Shown here: positions 1-9,900 of the stretch, piece after piece
Numbering within the stretch: position 1 is the stretch's first letter
Layout: each line of letters starts with the position of its first letter
NCBI GenBank assembly: GCA_900548465.1
Contig: URKY01000007.1
Location: 12,943 to 76,942 of the forward strand
Length of the DNA stretch: 64,000 nt
Source: an uncultured Eubacterium sp.
GTDB lineage: Bacteria > Bacillota > Clostridia > Lachnospirales > Lachnospiraceae
Direction of reading: 5' to 3'
Made by a program: the position numbers and the translations under genes
Notes under the pieces: model-generated
The model's database searches: none
The model's input: the letters and a program-made list of their open reading frames with translations, nothing else
What the model was told of the DNA's origin: nothing

Positions 1-11
1 AGTTAGAACTA

Positions 12-40
12 TTGACGGCTAAATTAAATTTTAGTAAGAT
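12..40 (+). promoter_or_regulatory. Candidate promoter of the Fic-hsd operon
   Basis: TTGACG (12-17), a 17-nt spacer and TAAGAT (35-40) resemble a sigma-A promoter about 65 nt upstream of the Fic start codon. This is a match by eye only; the true start of the operon may lie outside the window. Confidence 0.45.
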
Positions 41-105
41 AGCAATAAACAATTTGGTCAAAAACGATATAAATGACTAAATTAAAGAAGCGGTGAGGTA
101 ATTGA

Positions 106-1155
106 ATGAGAAATTATAATTTCAGAGAAAAATGGCAGAAATTATTGACTCCGGAAATAGTTAAGAAACTTATCCGTATTAATGAATATAAGGGAGAACA
201 GAGACTATTTATTGAGGCACATAAAGATGAACTAAATGAGTTAGTAGAAATTGCTAAAGTTCAAAGTACAGAGGCTTCAAATAAGATTGAGGGAATTTCA
301 ACTACAGATGATCGACTGAAGAATCTGGTTCAGGAAAAAACAACACCACGAAATCGTGATGAGTCCGAAATAGCTGGATATAGAGAGGTGTTGAATATAA
401 TTCACGAGAATTATGATTATATACCGATAAATGTAAATTATATTTTGCAATTACACAGAGATTTGTATAAATTTTTGGAAAACGTAGATGGAGGAATATT
501 CAAAACAACAGATAATGTTATTCGGGAGACGGATAAAGACGGTAAAGAAAAAGTCAGATTCAGACCTGTACCTGCATGGGAAACACCGAATTCAATGGAA
601 GCGTTATGTAAGGAATTTAGTGAAGCAAAGAAAGAGGTTGATCCGTTATTACTCAATATAATGTTCATTTTGGACTTTTTATGTATTCATCCCTTTAATG
701 ATGGAAATGGAAGAATGAGCAGACTACTTACTTTACTTTTGTTGTATCAGTCAGGGTTTATCGTGGGTAAATACGTAAGTATTGAAAAGATAATTGAAGA
801 ATCAAAAAAAACCTATTATGAAGCCCTTCAGGATAGCTCAATAAAATGGCATGAAAATGAGAACGATTATAAGCCTTTTGTTAACTATATGCTTGGTGTG
901 ATAATAAATGCCTATAAAGAGTTTGAATCCAGAGTGAAGTTAGTGACGAATCCCAATTTATCAAAAGCGGATCGCATTCGGGAGATAATAAAAAATCATA
1001 TAGGAACGATTACGAAATCTGAGTTAATGGAAATGAATCCGGATATAAGTGATACGACAATACAGAGAACCTTGGCGGATTTGTTAAAACGTGGTGAAAT
1101 AGAAAAAATCGGTGGAGGTCGATACACAAAATACGTGTGGAAAATGGAGGATTAA
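106..1155 (+). CDS. Fic family protein (AMPylase-type), head of the restriction operon
   Basis: Fic proteins usually transfer AMP from ATP to target protein hydroxyls. The catalytic motif HPFNDGNGRMSR starts at H195 and matches HPFx(D/E)GNGRxxR. An upstream SNKIEG segment (residues 58-63) matches the (S/T)xxxE(G/N) autoinhibitory helix, so this looks like a self-inhibited class II Fic. The C-terminal third, about residues 285-349, reads as a winged helix, a common DNA-binding tail in this family. The start is supported by a GGTGAGG ribosome site. The stop codon abuts the hsdM ATG, so the two are co-transcribed. Fic genes next to hsdM are known; their role there is not settled. The target here is unknown. 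Confidence 0.9.
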   Translation: MRNYNFREKWQKLLTPEIVKKLIRINEYKGEQRLFIEAHKDELNELVEIAKVQSTEASNKIEGISTTDDRLKNLVQEKTTPRNRDESEIAGYREVLNIIHENYDYIPINVNYILQLHRDLYKFLENVDGGIFKTTDNVIRETDKDGKEKVRFRPVPAWETPNSMEALCKEFSEAKKEVDPLLLNIMFILDFLCIHPFNDGNGRMSRLLTLLLLYQSGFIVGKYVSIEKIIEESKKTYYEALQDSSIKWHENENDYKPFVNYMLGVIINAYKEFESRVKLVTNPNLSKADRIREIIKNHIGTITKSELMEMNPDISDTTIQRTLADLLKRGEIEKIGGGRYTKYVWKMED

Positions 1156-2658
1156 ATGATTACAGGTGAATTAAAAAACAAAATTGATGGATTATGGGAT
1201 ATTTTTGCTGCAGGCGGATTGGTTAATCCCCTTGAAGTAATTGAACAGATAACATATTTAATGTTTATTCATGATTTTGATGATATGGATAATAAGAAGG
1301 CAAAAGATAGTGCTATGCTTGGTTTGCCATATGAGAGTATATTTGGTGAACAGGTTGAAATTGGTGGAAGAGTAGTCGACGGAACACAGTTAAAATGGTC
1401 AGTGTTTCATGATTTTCCAGCTGACAAAATGTACAGTGTAATGCAGGAGTGGGTTTTCCCATTTATAAAAACATTGCATAGCGACAAAAACAGTGCCTAT
1501 TCAAAATATATGGGTGATGCGATTTTTAAATTGCCAACTCCTCTTGTTTTGTCAAAGGTAGTTGATTCATTGGACGAAATTTATAAATCAATGAATGAAA
1601 TGCAAAGTTCAGATGTCAGAGGAGATGTGTACGAATATCTTCTTTCAAAAATCGCCCAGTCAGGACGTAACGGACAGTTTAGAACACCTAGACATATTAT
1701 CAAAATGATGGTTGAATTGGTGAATCCAACATCAGATGAAGTGATTTGTGATCCGGCTTGTGGTACATCAGGATTTCTTGTTGAAGCAGGAGAATTCCTT
1801 AAAAATACAAGAAAAGAAGAGATTTTCTTTGATAAACAAAAGAAAGCACACTATATGAACAACATGTTTCATGGATACGATATGGACAGAACAATGCTAC
1901 GTATTGGTGCAATGAATATGATGACACATGGTATTGATAATCCGATTATCGAATACAGAGATAGTCTGTCAGACCAAAATGAAGATAAGGATAAGTATAC
2001 ATTGATCTTGGCAAATCCACCATTTAAGGGAAGCCTTGATGCAGAATCAGTATCAGGTGATTTGTTGAAAGTTTGTAAGACAAAAAAAACAGAACTTCTA
2101 TTTTTGGCTTTATTTATAAGAATGTTAAGAACAGGCGGAAGATGTGCGTGTATCGTACCTGATGGAGTTTTGTTTGGCTCGTCAAAAGCCCACAAATCAA
2201 TAAGACAGGAAATTGTTGAAAACCAAAGATTAGAGGCAGTTATTTCAATGCCTTCAGGAGTATTTAAGCCATATGCAGGAGTATCAACAGCAATTTTGAT
2301 TTTTACAAAAACAGAACACGGTGGAACAAATGATGTATGGTTCTACGATATGGCAGCAGATGGATACAGCTTGGACGACAAACGTTCACCTGTAGAAGAA
2401 AATGATATTCCTGACATAATCGAAAGATTCAAAAATCTTGACAAAGAAAAAGACAGAAAGCGTACGGATAAATCATTTATGGTTCCTAAACAGGATATCG
2501 TGGACAATGATTATGATTTGAGCATAAATAAGTACAAGGAAATAGAGTACATCCCTGTAGAATATCCACCAACAATAGAGATAATGGCTAACATCCGTGA
2601 GTTGGAAATGGAAATTGGCAAGGAAATGGACGAATTGGAGAAATTGTTAGGAATGTAA
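1156..2658 (+). CDS. hsdM: Type I restriction-modification DNA methyltransferase subunit M
   Basis: This is the N6-adenine methyltransferase subunit, which pairs with HsdS to methylate and with HsdR to cut. The N-terminal HsdM helical domain (about 1-150) is followed by the SAM-binding motif CDPACGTSGF (D199 region) and the catalytic NPPF motif (287-290) typical of gamma-class N6 methylases. The length of 500 aa is normal. It starts directly at the Fic stop codon, and an AbiJ-like gene follows after 11 nt. All motifs are intact, so it is probably functional. Confidence 0.97.
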   Translation: MITGELKNKIDGLWDIFAAGGLVNPLEVIEQITYLMFIHDFDDMDNKKAKDSAMLGLPYESIFGEQVEIGGRVVDGTQLKWSVFHDFPADKMYSVMQEWVFPFIKTLHSDKNSAYSKYMGDAIFKLPTPLVLSKVVDSLDEIYKSMNEMQSSDVRGDVYEYLLSKIAQSGRNGQFRTPRHIIKMMVELVNPTSDEVICDPACGTSGFLVEAGEFLKNTRKEEIFFDKQKKAHYMNNMFHGYDMDRTMLRIGAMNMMTHGIDNPIIEYRDSLSDQNEDKDKYTLILANPPFKGSLDAESVSGDLLKVCKTKKTELLFLALFIRMLRTGGRCACIVPDGVLFGSSKAHKSIRQEIVENQRLEAVISMPSGVFKPYAGVSTAILIFTKTEHGGTNDVWFYDMAADGYSLDDKRSPVEENDIPDIIERFKNLDKEKDRKRTDKSFMVPKQDIVDNDYDLSINKYKEIEYIPVEYPPTIEIMANIRELEMEIGKEMDELEKLLGM

Positions 2659-2669
2659 AGGGGAAGAAT

Positions 2670-3572
2670 ATGGTAAGGGTAAGTAGACGTGGTGGATTTT
2701 CAGATAGAAATGCAATAAGAGCAGAAAATACAGAGATACAGTTGAAAGATTTTGATGAAAGAACAAGAATTCAACTTGAAAATATGATTAGTGAGTTGTA
2801 TACATCTATATTTGGATCAAGAGTATATTATGCAGAAGATAGGATTCAAAAATTTCTTAGATTTGTTAAGGGAGAAATATATTCTTTGCCTGTGAATACG
2901 AGAATGTATGAGGATGTTAATCAAGTCTTTAAATTTATAAATGATACTATCAATAAAGGGGAATATGATGAGATACTAACTCTAATAGAAGCGGTGGTAC
3001 AGTATTGGGATTATTATTTGAAAAATAAAAATTATAACACCTATTACAATGAGCATGATGGATATTTAGAAATATCGTTATTTGAATGTGTTAATGATAT
3101 TTTTGAAAGAGAATATATTGGGTATAGATTTATTGATGAGATAATTGTTCCAATAAGTGACAAATATGAAGTGGAAACAATAGATAAAGCGGTTCAGAAT
3201 AAATATAAAACAGTAAGGGAGCATATTTCAAAAGCTAATATATTAATCTCAGATAGAGAGAATCCAGATTATGAAAATTCAATAAAAGAAAGCATCAGTG
3301 CCGTAGAGGCAATTTGTTCCATTGTGACAGAATCAAAAGGAAAAGATGCAACACTAGGTAAGATGTTAAAAAAATTAAGGGATAATAACGTAAATATTCA
3401 TCCGGCATTGGGAACAGCATTCAGCGCGCTGTATGGATACACAAGTGATGCAAGTGGAATAAGACATGCAAAGTTCTTAGAACAGGGAAAAGCAACATTT
3501 GAGGAGGCCAAATTCATGCTTGTAGCTTGTTCGGCATTTGTAAATTATATTATTGGAATATGTGCAGATTAA
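2670..3572 (+). CDS. AbiJ-NTD4-like protein inside the hsd operon
   Basis: The 300-aa protein begins with FSDRN followed by an IQ..DFDERTR..L stretch, which I recognise as the AbiJ N-terminal domain 4 pattern (FSxRxG...IQ...D..LR). The C-terminal third (about residues 205-300) is an all-helical block with SIKESISAVEAIC and a GIRHAKF stretch, resembling the HEPN-like C-terminus seen in many AbiJ-type abortive-infection proteins. It is co-directional with hsdM (11-nt gap) and lies just upstream of the first hsdS repeat. No biochemical role can be read off; an accessory defence effector or a guard of the restriction complex is an inference. Confidence 0.7.
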   Translation: MVRVSRRGGFSDRNAIRAENTEIQLKDFDERTRIQLENMISELYTSIFGSRVYYAEDRIQKFLRFVKGEIYSLPVNTRMYEDVNQVFKFINDTINKGEYDEILTLIEAVVQYWDYYLKNKNYNTYYNEHDGYLEISLFECVNDIFEREYIGYRFIDEIIVPISDKYEVETIDKAVQNKYKTVREHISKANILISDRENPDYENSIKESISAVEAICSIVTESKGKDATLGKMLKKLRDNNVNIHPALGTAFSALYGYTSDASGIRHAKFLEQGKATFEEAKFMLVACSAFVNYIIGICAD

Positions 3573-3586
3573 AAAATAAGAAAGGG

Positions 3587-3610
3587 AATCCAAATTCGGA
3601 TTTGTAGGGA
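3587..3610 (+). repeat. hsdS upstream recombination-like repeat, copy 1
   Basis: This 24-bp block recurs identically at 5777-5800 upstream of the second hsdS. It contains the TAGGGA ribosome-site sequence for hsdS-1. The block is a half-degenerate version of the 10-6-10 palindrome at 5772-5797: the right arm GGATTTGTAG is complete, while only AATCC of the left arm remains. Confidence 0.75.
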
Positions 3611-3619
3611 TTACAATAA

Positions 3620-4732
3620 ATGGAGATGATATGCGTAGAGGAATGTTGTGAAATATTAGATTCAATGAGAATTCCAATTACAGCAACGGAGAGAAAAGCA
3701 GGAAAATATCCATATTATGGAGCAAATGGGATTCAGGATTATGTTTCGGATTATATATTTGATGACGAATTGGTTCTACTAGCAGAGGATGGAGGAAATT
3801 TTGGCTCAAAAGAAAGACCGATTGCTTATAGAGTATCAGGTAAGTGTTGGGTAAACAATCATGCTCATGTTTTAAAACCTAAAAAAGAAATGAATGTGGA
3901 TTATTTATGTTATTCACTGATGTTTTACAATGTAGAAGGTATTATAAATGGAGCAACTAGGCAAAAACTAACACAATCAGCAATGCGGAAAATGAAAATA
4001 CCAATTCGTGGTATGGAAGAACAATTAAAAATAGTTGAAAAATTGAATAAGATTATTAGCATTAAGGAAAAAAGAAAACAAGAATTACAATATTTAGACG
4101 AATGCGTGAACGCCCGATTTGTCGAGATGTTCGGTTCGATAAATAATAATATATACAAGTACGAAATAAAAACACTTCAAGATGTATGTGAAAAAATTAA
4201 AGATGGAACACATCAGACACCAATATATACTGAGGATATAGAAAATGGATTTAAATTTTTGTCTTCTAAAGATGTTACAACAGGAAAGATTGATTGGTCA
4301 AATATTAAATATATTACAGCAGAATTGCATGAAAAATTATATGAAAAGATTAAGCCGCGAAAAGGAGATATATTGTTGGCAAAGAATGGTACTACGGGAG
4401 TGGCAGCTGTTGTAGAAAAAGAAGAAGTGTTTGATATTTATGTAAGCTTAGCACTTCTTAGACCTATAGATATAAATTCAGTTTATTTGTGGGCAGCTAT
4501 AAATTCTGATGAAACAAAAAATCAATTTAATAGAAGTCTTAAAGGGATTGGAGTCCCTAATCTTCATTTGGGTGAAATAAAAAATACAAAGATAATTGTC
4601 CCACCAATTGCCCTCCAAAATCAATTTGCTGACTTCGTCCATCAGATAGACAAATCAAAAGTTGCGGTGCAAAAAGCTTTAGATGAAGCACAACTTTTAT
4701 TTGATAGTTTAATGCAGGAATATTTTGGATAG
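3620..4732 (+). CDS. hsdS: Type I restriction specificity subunit S (copy 1)
   Basis: HsdS recognises the bipartite DNA target through two target-recognition domains (TRDs) separated by conserved helices. TRD1 occupies about residues 1-130 and TRD2 about 180-345. The central conserved region contains ARFVEMFG (about 165-172) and the C-terminal region carries QIDKSKVAVQKAL ending in SLMQEYFG. The length of 370 aa is ordinary. The start uses TAGGGA in the shared upstream repeat as its ribosome site. The gene is followed by a tyrosine recombinase and a second hsdS, a layout typical of loci that switch specificity. Confidence 0.95.
   Translation: MEMICVEECCEILDSMRIPITATERKAGKYPYYGANGIQDYVSDYIFDDELVLLAEDGGNFGSKERPIAYRVSGKCWVNNHAHVLKPKKEMNVDYLCYSLMFYNVEGIINGATRQKLTQSAMRKMKIPIRGMEEQLKIVEKLNKIISIKEKRKQELQYLDECVNARFVEMFGSINNNIYKYEIKTLQDVCEKIKDGTHQTPIYTEDIENGFKFLSSKDVTTGKIDWSNIKYITAELHEKLYEKIKPRKGDILLAKNGTTGVAAVVEKEEVFDIYVSLALLRPIDINSVYLWAAINSDETKNQFNRSLKGIGVPNLHLGEIKNTKIIVPPIALQNQFADFVHQIDKSKVAVQKALDEAQLLFDSLMQEYFG
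4112..4131 (+). repeat. hsdS central 20-bp repeat, copy 1
   Basis: Twenty bases coding ARFVEMF in the central conserved region of hsdS-1 recur base for base at 6322-6341 in hsdS-2, although the flanking codons differ. It is a candidate crossover block between TRD1 and TRD2 cassettes. Confidence 0.7.
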
Positions 4733-4780
4733 AAATAAATAAGTGGTATACTTCGTGAAAAAAGAGAAAGAGGTATACCT

Positions 4781-5749
4781 ATGGAAGAAAAGTTTGTTGA
4801 AATTATAAATGAAATGGCGGAAGTGTTGAATGCAGCACAGCTTAAAAAATTACAAGAGGTTTTGCTTAAACATTTAGCGGATAATTCTTTAGAGCAAAAA
4901 GATATAAGTAATTATGAGTATTTAAAGATGTTTTTGGAAGCAAAACAGATTGAAGGTTGTTCTGAACGCACAATAAAGTACTACAGAGTGACAATAGAAC
5001 ATTTGTTGAAAAATGTTCAAAATCCTATAAGAAAGATTACTACTGAAATGATGCGTGAGTATCTTGTGGATTATCAGAAGATAAATAATTGTGGGAAAAC
5101 GACTGTGGATAACATACGCCGAAATATTTCCAGTTTTTTCTCGTGGCTCGAAGAAGAGGATTATATTTTGAAGAGCCCAATGAGACGAATACATAAAATC
5201 AAAACTAAAAAAGCAGTGAAGAACATAATCACAGACGAAGAAATTGAAAAACTACGTGATAATTGTAGAAATTTGAGAGATACGGCAATGATCGATTTGC
5301 TTTACTCAACTGGAATTAGAGTAGGAGAACTTGTAAAACTGAATATTGAAGATATAAATTTTTCGGAAAGAGAATGCGTTGTATTTGGAAAAGGCGACAA
5401 GGAAAGAAAAGTATATTTTGATGCAAAATCAAAAATACATTTAAAAAATTATATTGAAAGTCGAACAGACAACAATCCAGCTCTTTTTGTAACACTAAAT
5501 GCTCCGTATGACAGACTGAAAATAAGTGGAGTTGAAATCAGAATACGTGAATTAGGACGATTGCTCAATTTAGAAAAAATCCACCCACATAAATTCAGAA
5601 GAACTATGGCAACTAGAGCAATAGACAAGGGAATGCCTATAGAACAGGTGCAAAAAATACTCGGGCACTCACAAATAGATACAACTATGCAATATGCAAT
5701 TGTAAATCAAAACAATGTAAAAGCATCTCATAGAAGATATATAGCGTAA
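4781..5749 (+). CDS. Tyrosine recombinase between the two hsdS genes
   Basis: Site-specific recombinase of the phage integrase/Xer family, 322 aa. An N-terminal SAM-like core-binding domain (about 50-135) precedes the catalytic domain. The catalytic set is present: R180 in the TGIRVGEL motif, H270-x-x-R273 in HKFRR, H296 in LGHSQ and nucleophile Y305. The ribosome site AGAAAGAGG lies beside a perfect 10-bp palindrome AGGTATACCT (4771-4780), which abuts the ATG; a related GGTATAC occurs about 27 bp upstream, possibly an autoregulatory operator. Its position between two hsdS genes with shared repeats argues that it rearranges specificity rather than mobilising an element, but this is inferred. 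Confidence 0.95.
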   Translation: MEEKFVEIINEMAEVLNAAQLKKLQEVLLKHLADNSLEQKDISNYEYLKMFLEAKQIEGCSERTIKYYRVTIEHLLKNVQNPIRKITTEMMREYLVDYQKINNCGKTTVDNIRRNISSFFSWLEEEDYILKSPMRRIHKIKTKKAVKNIITDEEIEKLRDNCRNLRDTAMIDLLYSTGIRVGELVKLNIEDINFSERECVVFGKGDKERKVYFDAKSKIHLKNYIESRTDNNPALFVTLNAPYDRLKISGVEIRIRELGRLLNLEKIHPHKFRRTMATRAIDKGMPIEQVQKILGHSQIDTTMQYAIVNQNNVKASHRRYIA

Positions 5750-5771
5750 GAACTATTGCCAACTTTGCATA

Positions 5772-5800
5772 CTACAAATCCAAATTCGGATTTGTAGGGA
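5772..5800 (+). repeat. hsdS upstream repeat copy 2 with dif-like palindrome
   Basis: Arms CTACAAATCC (5772-5781) and GGATTTGTAG (5788-5797) are perfect reverse complements around a 6-bp spacer AAATTC. This 10-6-10 geometry is close to Xer dif (11-6-11). Bases 5777-5800 are identical to 3587-3610, and the TAGGGA end serves as the hsdS-2 ribosome site. Confidence 0.75.
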
Positions 5801-5808
5801 TGATGTAG

Positions 5809-6966
5809 ATGGAATACATAGCGTTAAAGGATGTTTGTGAAATTAAAATGGGACAATCGCCAGATTCATCTAGTTATAACGATAGTGAAGAGGGAATTCC
5901 ATTTTTTCAAGGGAATGCTGATTTTGGAGAGAGATATCCAGTGCCTAGAGTTTGGTGTAATGCTCCAACAAAGATAGCTGAGTCTGGAGATATATTAATA
6001 TCAGTAAGGGCGCCTATAGGAGCATTAAATTATGCAAAAGAGGAATGTTGTATCGGAAGAGGAGTTGCAGCATTAACACCAAATGGAAGTAAAGTATTGT
6101 CAGGATTCGTATTTTGGTTATTAAAAAGTAAAAAAGAAGAGCTAAATAGTAAGGGAACAGGAAGCACGTTTAAAGCAATAGGACGAAAAGTTCTTGAAGA
6201 AACAATGATTCCTAATATTGACAAAAATGAGCAACATAAATGTGTATATGTTTTAGATAAAACATATAGTGTGATACAGAGAAGAAAAAGAGAAATACAA
6301 TTATTTGATGAACTAATTAAAGCCCGATTTGTCGAGATGTTTGGGGATCCTGTTTCAAACTCTTATGGGCTACCTGAGGCGACGTTACCAGAGTTGGGAG
6401 AATTTGGAAGAGGTGTATCGAAACATAGACCAAGAAATGATCCACAATTATTAGGAGGCAAATATCCGTTGATTCAAACAGGAGATATTGCAAATGCAGA
6501 TTTATTTATTTCAGCTTATACTAGCACTTATTCAGAGATGGGATTAAAGCAAAGTAAAATGTGGAGCAAGGGAACTTTGTGTATTACTATTGCAGCTAAC
6601 ATTGCAAAAACGGCAATATTAGAATTTGATGCATGTTTTCCAGATAGTGTTGTAGGATTTAATGCAAATGAAAAGACAAATAATATATTTATTCATTATT
6701 GGTTCTCCTTTTTTCAAGCAATATTAGAAGCGCAGGCTCCTGAGTCAGCACAGAAGAATATAAATGTAAAAATTTTAAGTGAGTTAAAAATTATATTACC
6801 AGATAAAGGCAAGCAAGATGAATTCGTTGAATTTATAAAACAAATTGACAAATCAAAATTGTTTGCTAAAATCTATCTCAAAAATATAGCGATTTTACTC
6901 ACAATTTGTAGTATAATGAATGAAAACACGAACGGAAAAATGGGGAGGAGACTATATGATAACTAA
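5809..6966 (+). CDS. hsdS: Type I restriction specificity subunit S (copy 2)
   Basis: Second HsdS with unrelated TRDs (about residues 1-130 and 185-345) but the same central ARFVEMFG block and the FVxFxxQIDKSK region near the C-terminus. After the shared 12-bp block at 6847-6858 the homology to copy 1 stops. The usual final helix ending in SLMQxYF is replaced by an unrelated, partly hydrophobic tail of about 35 aa that overlaps the hsdR start. The tail may impair the C-terminal coiled-coil arm, or it may be fortuitous reading into the old hsdR leader. The start is supported by TAGGGA 8 nt upstream. Confidence 0.9.
   Translation: MEYIALKDVCEIKMGQSPDSSSYNDSEEGIPFFQGNADFGERYPVPRVWCNAPTKIAESGDILISVRAPIGALNYAKEECCIGRGVAALTPNGSKVLSGFVFWLLKSKKEELNSKGTGSTFKAIGRKVLEETMIPNIDKNEQHKCVYVLDKTYSVIQRRKREIQLFDELIKARFVEMFGDPVSNSYGLPEATLPELGEFGRGVSKHRPRNDPQLLGGKYPLIQTGDIANADLFISAYTSTYSEMGLKQSKMWSKGTLCITIAANIAKTAILEFDACFPDSVVGFNANEKTNNIFIHYWFSFFQAILEAQAPESAQKNINVKILSELKIILPDKGKQDEFVEFIKQIDKSKLFAKIYLKNIAILLTICSIMNENTNGKMGRRLYDN
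6322..6341 (+). repeat. hsdS central 20-bp repeat, copy 2
   Basis: This is identical to 4112-4131 and in the same orientation. With the upstream repeats it brackets the TRD1 cassette of hsdS-2. Confidence 0.7.
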
Positions 6967-9900
6967 TTTTGATTACTTGAAGAAGGAATCTGAGTTTTCA
7001 ACATTTGCGGATACAGCCATATCTGCCGAAAAAATTATTTTGATGGACTCTGGGGCAAGTATTTTGAATAGCCGTAGAGCGATGGAGTTTGCCGTAAAAT
7101 GGATGTATTCAATTGATGATAAACTTGAAATGCCATATCAGGATAATTTGTATAGTTTAATGTGGTCGGAACAGTTTGTAGATTTTGTGCCGGCTGATGT
7201 TTTAAAACGTATGGAATATATCAGAAGATGTGGAAATACAGTGGCTCACACTAACAAGAAATTGGGTCGGGATGAAGCTATGCTTTGCCTTGAAAATCTT
7301 GCAATCTTTCTTGATTTTGTTTCATGCTGTTATTCAAGAGATTATAGAGAGCATATTTTTAATAAATTATATATTCAGGACAGAATTAGCAAAATTAAAA
7401 ATTCAAAAACCAGCAAAGCAGAGGTAAAGGAAAAGCTTCTGGAAGAACAGAAAAAGTTTGAAAAGCAGGAACTTGATTTACAAAAATTAATAAAAGAAAA
7501 TGAAAAACTGAAAGAAGAATTATCAGCACGTAGACAGGAACAACAGCCTGCTTATGTACCTAAACCTTTAGACTTATCAGAATATAAAACAAGAAAACTA
7601 TACATTGACTCAATGCTTAGAGATGCAGGATGGACGGAAGGAAAGGATTGGCTTAATGAAGTAGAATTATCGGGAATGCCTAATAAATCAGAAATTGGAT
7701 ACGCTGATTATGTTTTGTATGACGATATGCATAAGCCGTTGGCTGTAATAGAGGCGAAGCGTACCTGTGTTGATATTTCAAAAGGACGTCAGCAGGCTAA
7801 GTTGTACGCAGATATTTTGGAACGAAAATATAAACGCAGACCTGTTATATTCTTAACTAATGGATTTGAAACACATATTATTGACGGTCAGTATCCGGAA
7901 AGAAAATGTGCAATGATTTACTCAAAGCGTGACTTGGAAAAATGGTTTAATCTTTTGGCCGTAAGGACAAGTCTTAATTACATTACCGTGGACAAAAATA
8001 TTGCAGATCGTTATTATCAGGAGTCTGCAATTAAGGCGGTTTGCGATAGCTTTGATATGAAAAATAGAAGAAAAGCATTGCTGGTTATGGCTACCGGGTC
8101 GGGAAAAACAAGAACGGTTATAGCATTATGTGATGTACTTTTAAAATCAGGCTGGATAAAAAATATTCTTTTCCTTGCAGACAGAAATTCACTTGTAACT
8201 CAGGCAAAAAGAAATTTTGTAAATTTATTGCCTAATTTATCATGCACTAATCTGGTAGAGGAAAAGGATAATTATAATGCACATTGTGTCTTCTCCACAT
8301 ATCAGACAATGATGAATTGTATTGATACTGTCAATGATGACAACGGAAAGTTATTTACATGTGGGCATTTTGATTTGGTAATATGCGATGAAGCCCACAG
8401 ATCGATTTATAATAAATACAGGGATATTTTTAATTATTTTGACGCCTTGCTTGTTGGATTGACCGCAACACCGAAGGATGAAATTGAAAAAAATACTTAT
8501 GAAGTTTTTGAGTTAGAAAATGGTATTCCAACTTACGGATATGATTTGGCTCAGGCGGTAAAAGACAAATATTTGGTAGATTATGTTTCTGTAGAAACTG
8601 AGCTCAAGTTTCTTGAAAAGGGAATAGTGTACGATGATTTATCAGAGGAGGAAAAAGAAACTTACGAAGAAACTTTTGGAGATGATAAAAATGTACCTGA
8701 ACGGATTGAATCATCAGCACTTAATAAGTGGGTTTTTAATGAGGATACAATAAGAAAAGTTTTAAATATCTTAATGGAACAGGGCATAAAAATTGATTAT
8801 GGTGAGAATTTGGGCAAAACAATTATTTTTGCAAAAAATCATGATCACGCGGAGAAAATATTGGAAGTGTTCAATAAGGAATATTCACATTTGCCTAATT
8901 ACGCAAAAGTAATTGATAATTACATGACTTATGCCCAAAGTGCAATTGATGAGTTTTCTGATCCTAAAAAGATGCCACAGATTGCAATATCTGTAGATAT
9001 GTTGGATACAGGAATTGATGTGCCTGAGGTTGTGAATCTTGTATTTTTTAAGAAGGTTATGAGTAAGGCAAAGTTTTGGCAGATGATTGGCAGAGGAACC
9101 AGATTGTGTCGGGGATTAATAGATGGAGAAGACAAGAGTAAATTCTATATTTTTGATTTTTGTGGGAACTTTGAATTCTTCAGATTAAATAAAGGAAAGG
9201 CTAATGCTAATACAATGCCACTTCAGGGAGCAATTTTTAATTTGAAGTTCGAAATATCATTTAAGTTGCAAAATATAGAATACCAAACAGAAAGACTAAT
9301 TGCTTTCAGAAAAAAATTAATTGAACAAATGAGTGATAAAGCACGTGAGTTAAACAGAGAGAATTTTGCTGTAAGACAACATTTGAAATACGTTGATTTA
9401 TATTCTAATGAAAATAATTATCAAAGATTATCTTTTGAGGATACTCTCGTTATTAAAGAAGAATTAGCTCCATTAATCTTGCCGGATAAGGATGAGGTTA
9501 GTGCTGTCAGATTTGACGCGCTTATGTACGGAATTGAGTTGGCATATTTAGCAGGCAAATCCTACAATAAAGCAAGGGGAGACTTATATAGAAAAGTATC
9601 AGGCATTGCAAGTGTGGCAAACATACCCGAAATTCAGGCAGAAGCAGATTTAATAAATAAAATATTGAAAACTGATTATGTCGAAAATGCCGGAATAAAT
9701 GAATTTGAGCATATAAGGGAGAAACTTAGAGACTTGATGAAATATCTTCCTCCGGCAATCGGGGCAAAGTACGATACCAATTTTACAGATGAAATATTAT
9801 CCATAGAATGGAAGGAAGCTGAACTGGAAAATGATGAATTAAAGAATTATAAGGCGAAAGCAGAATTCTATATAAGGCAACATGAAGATAATTTGGTTAT

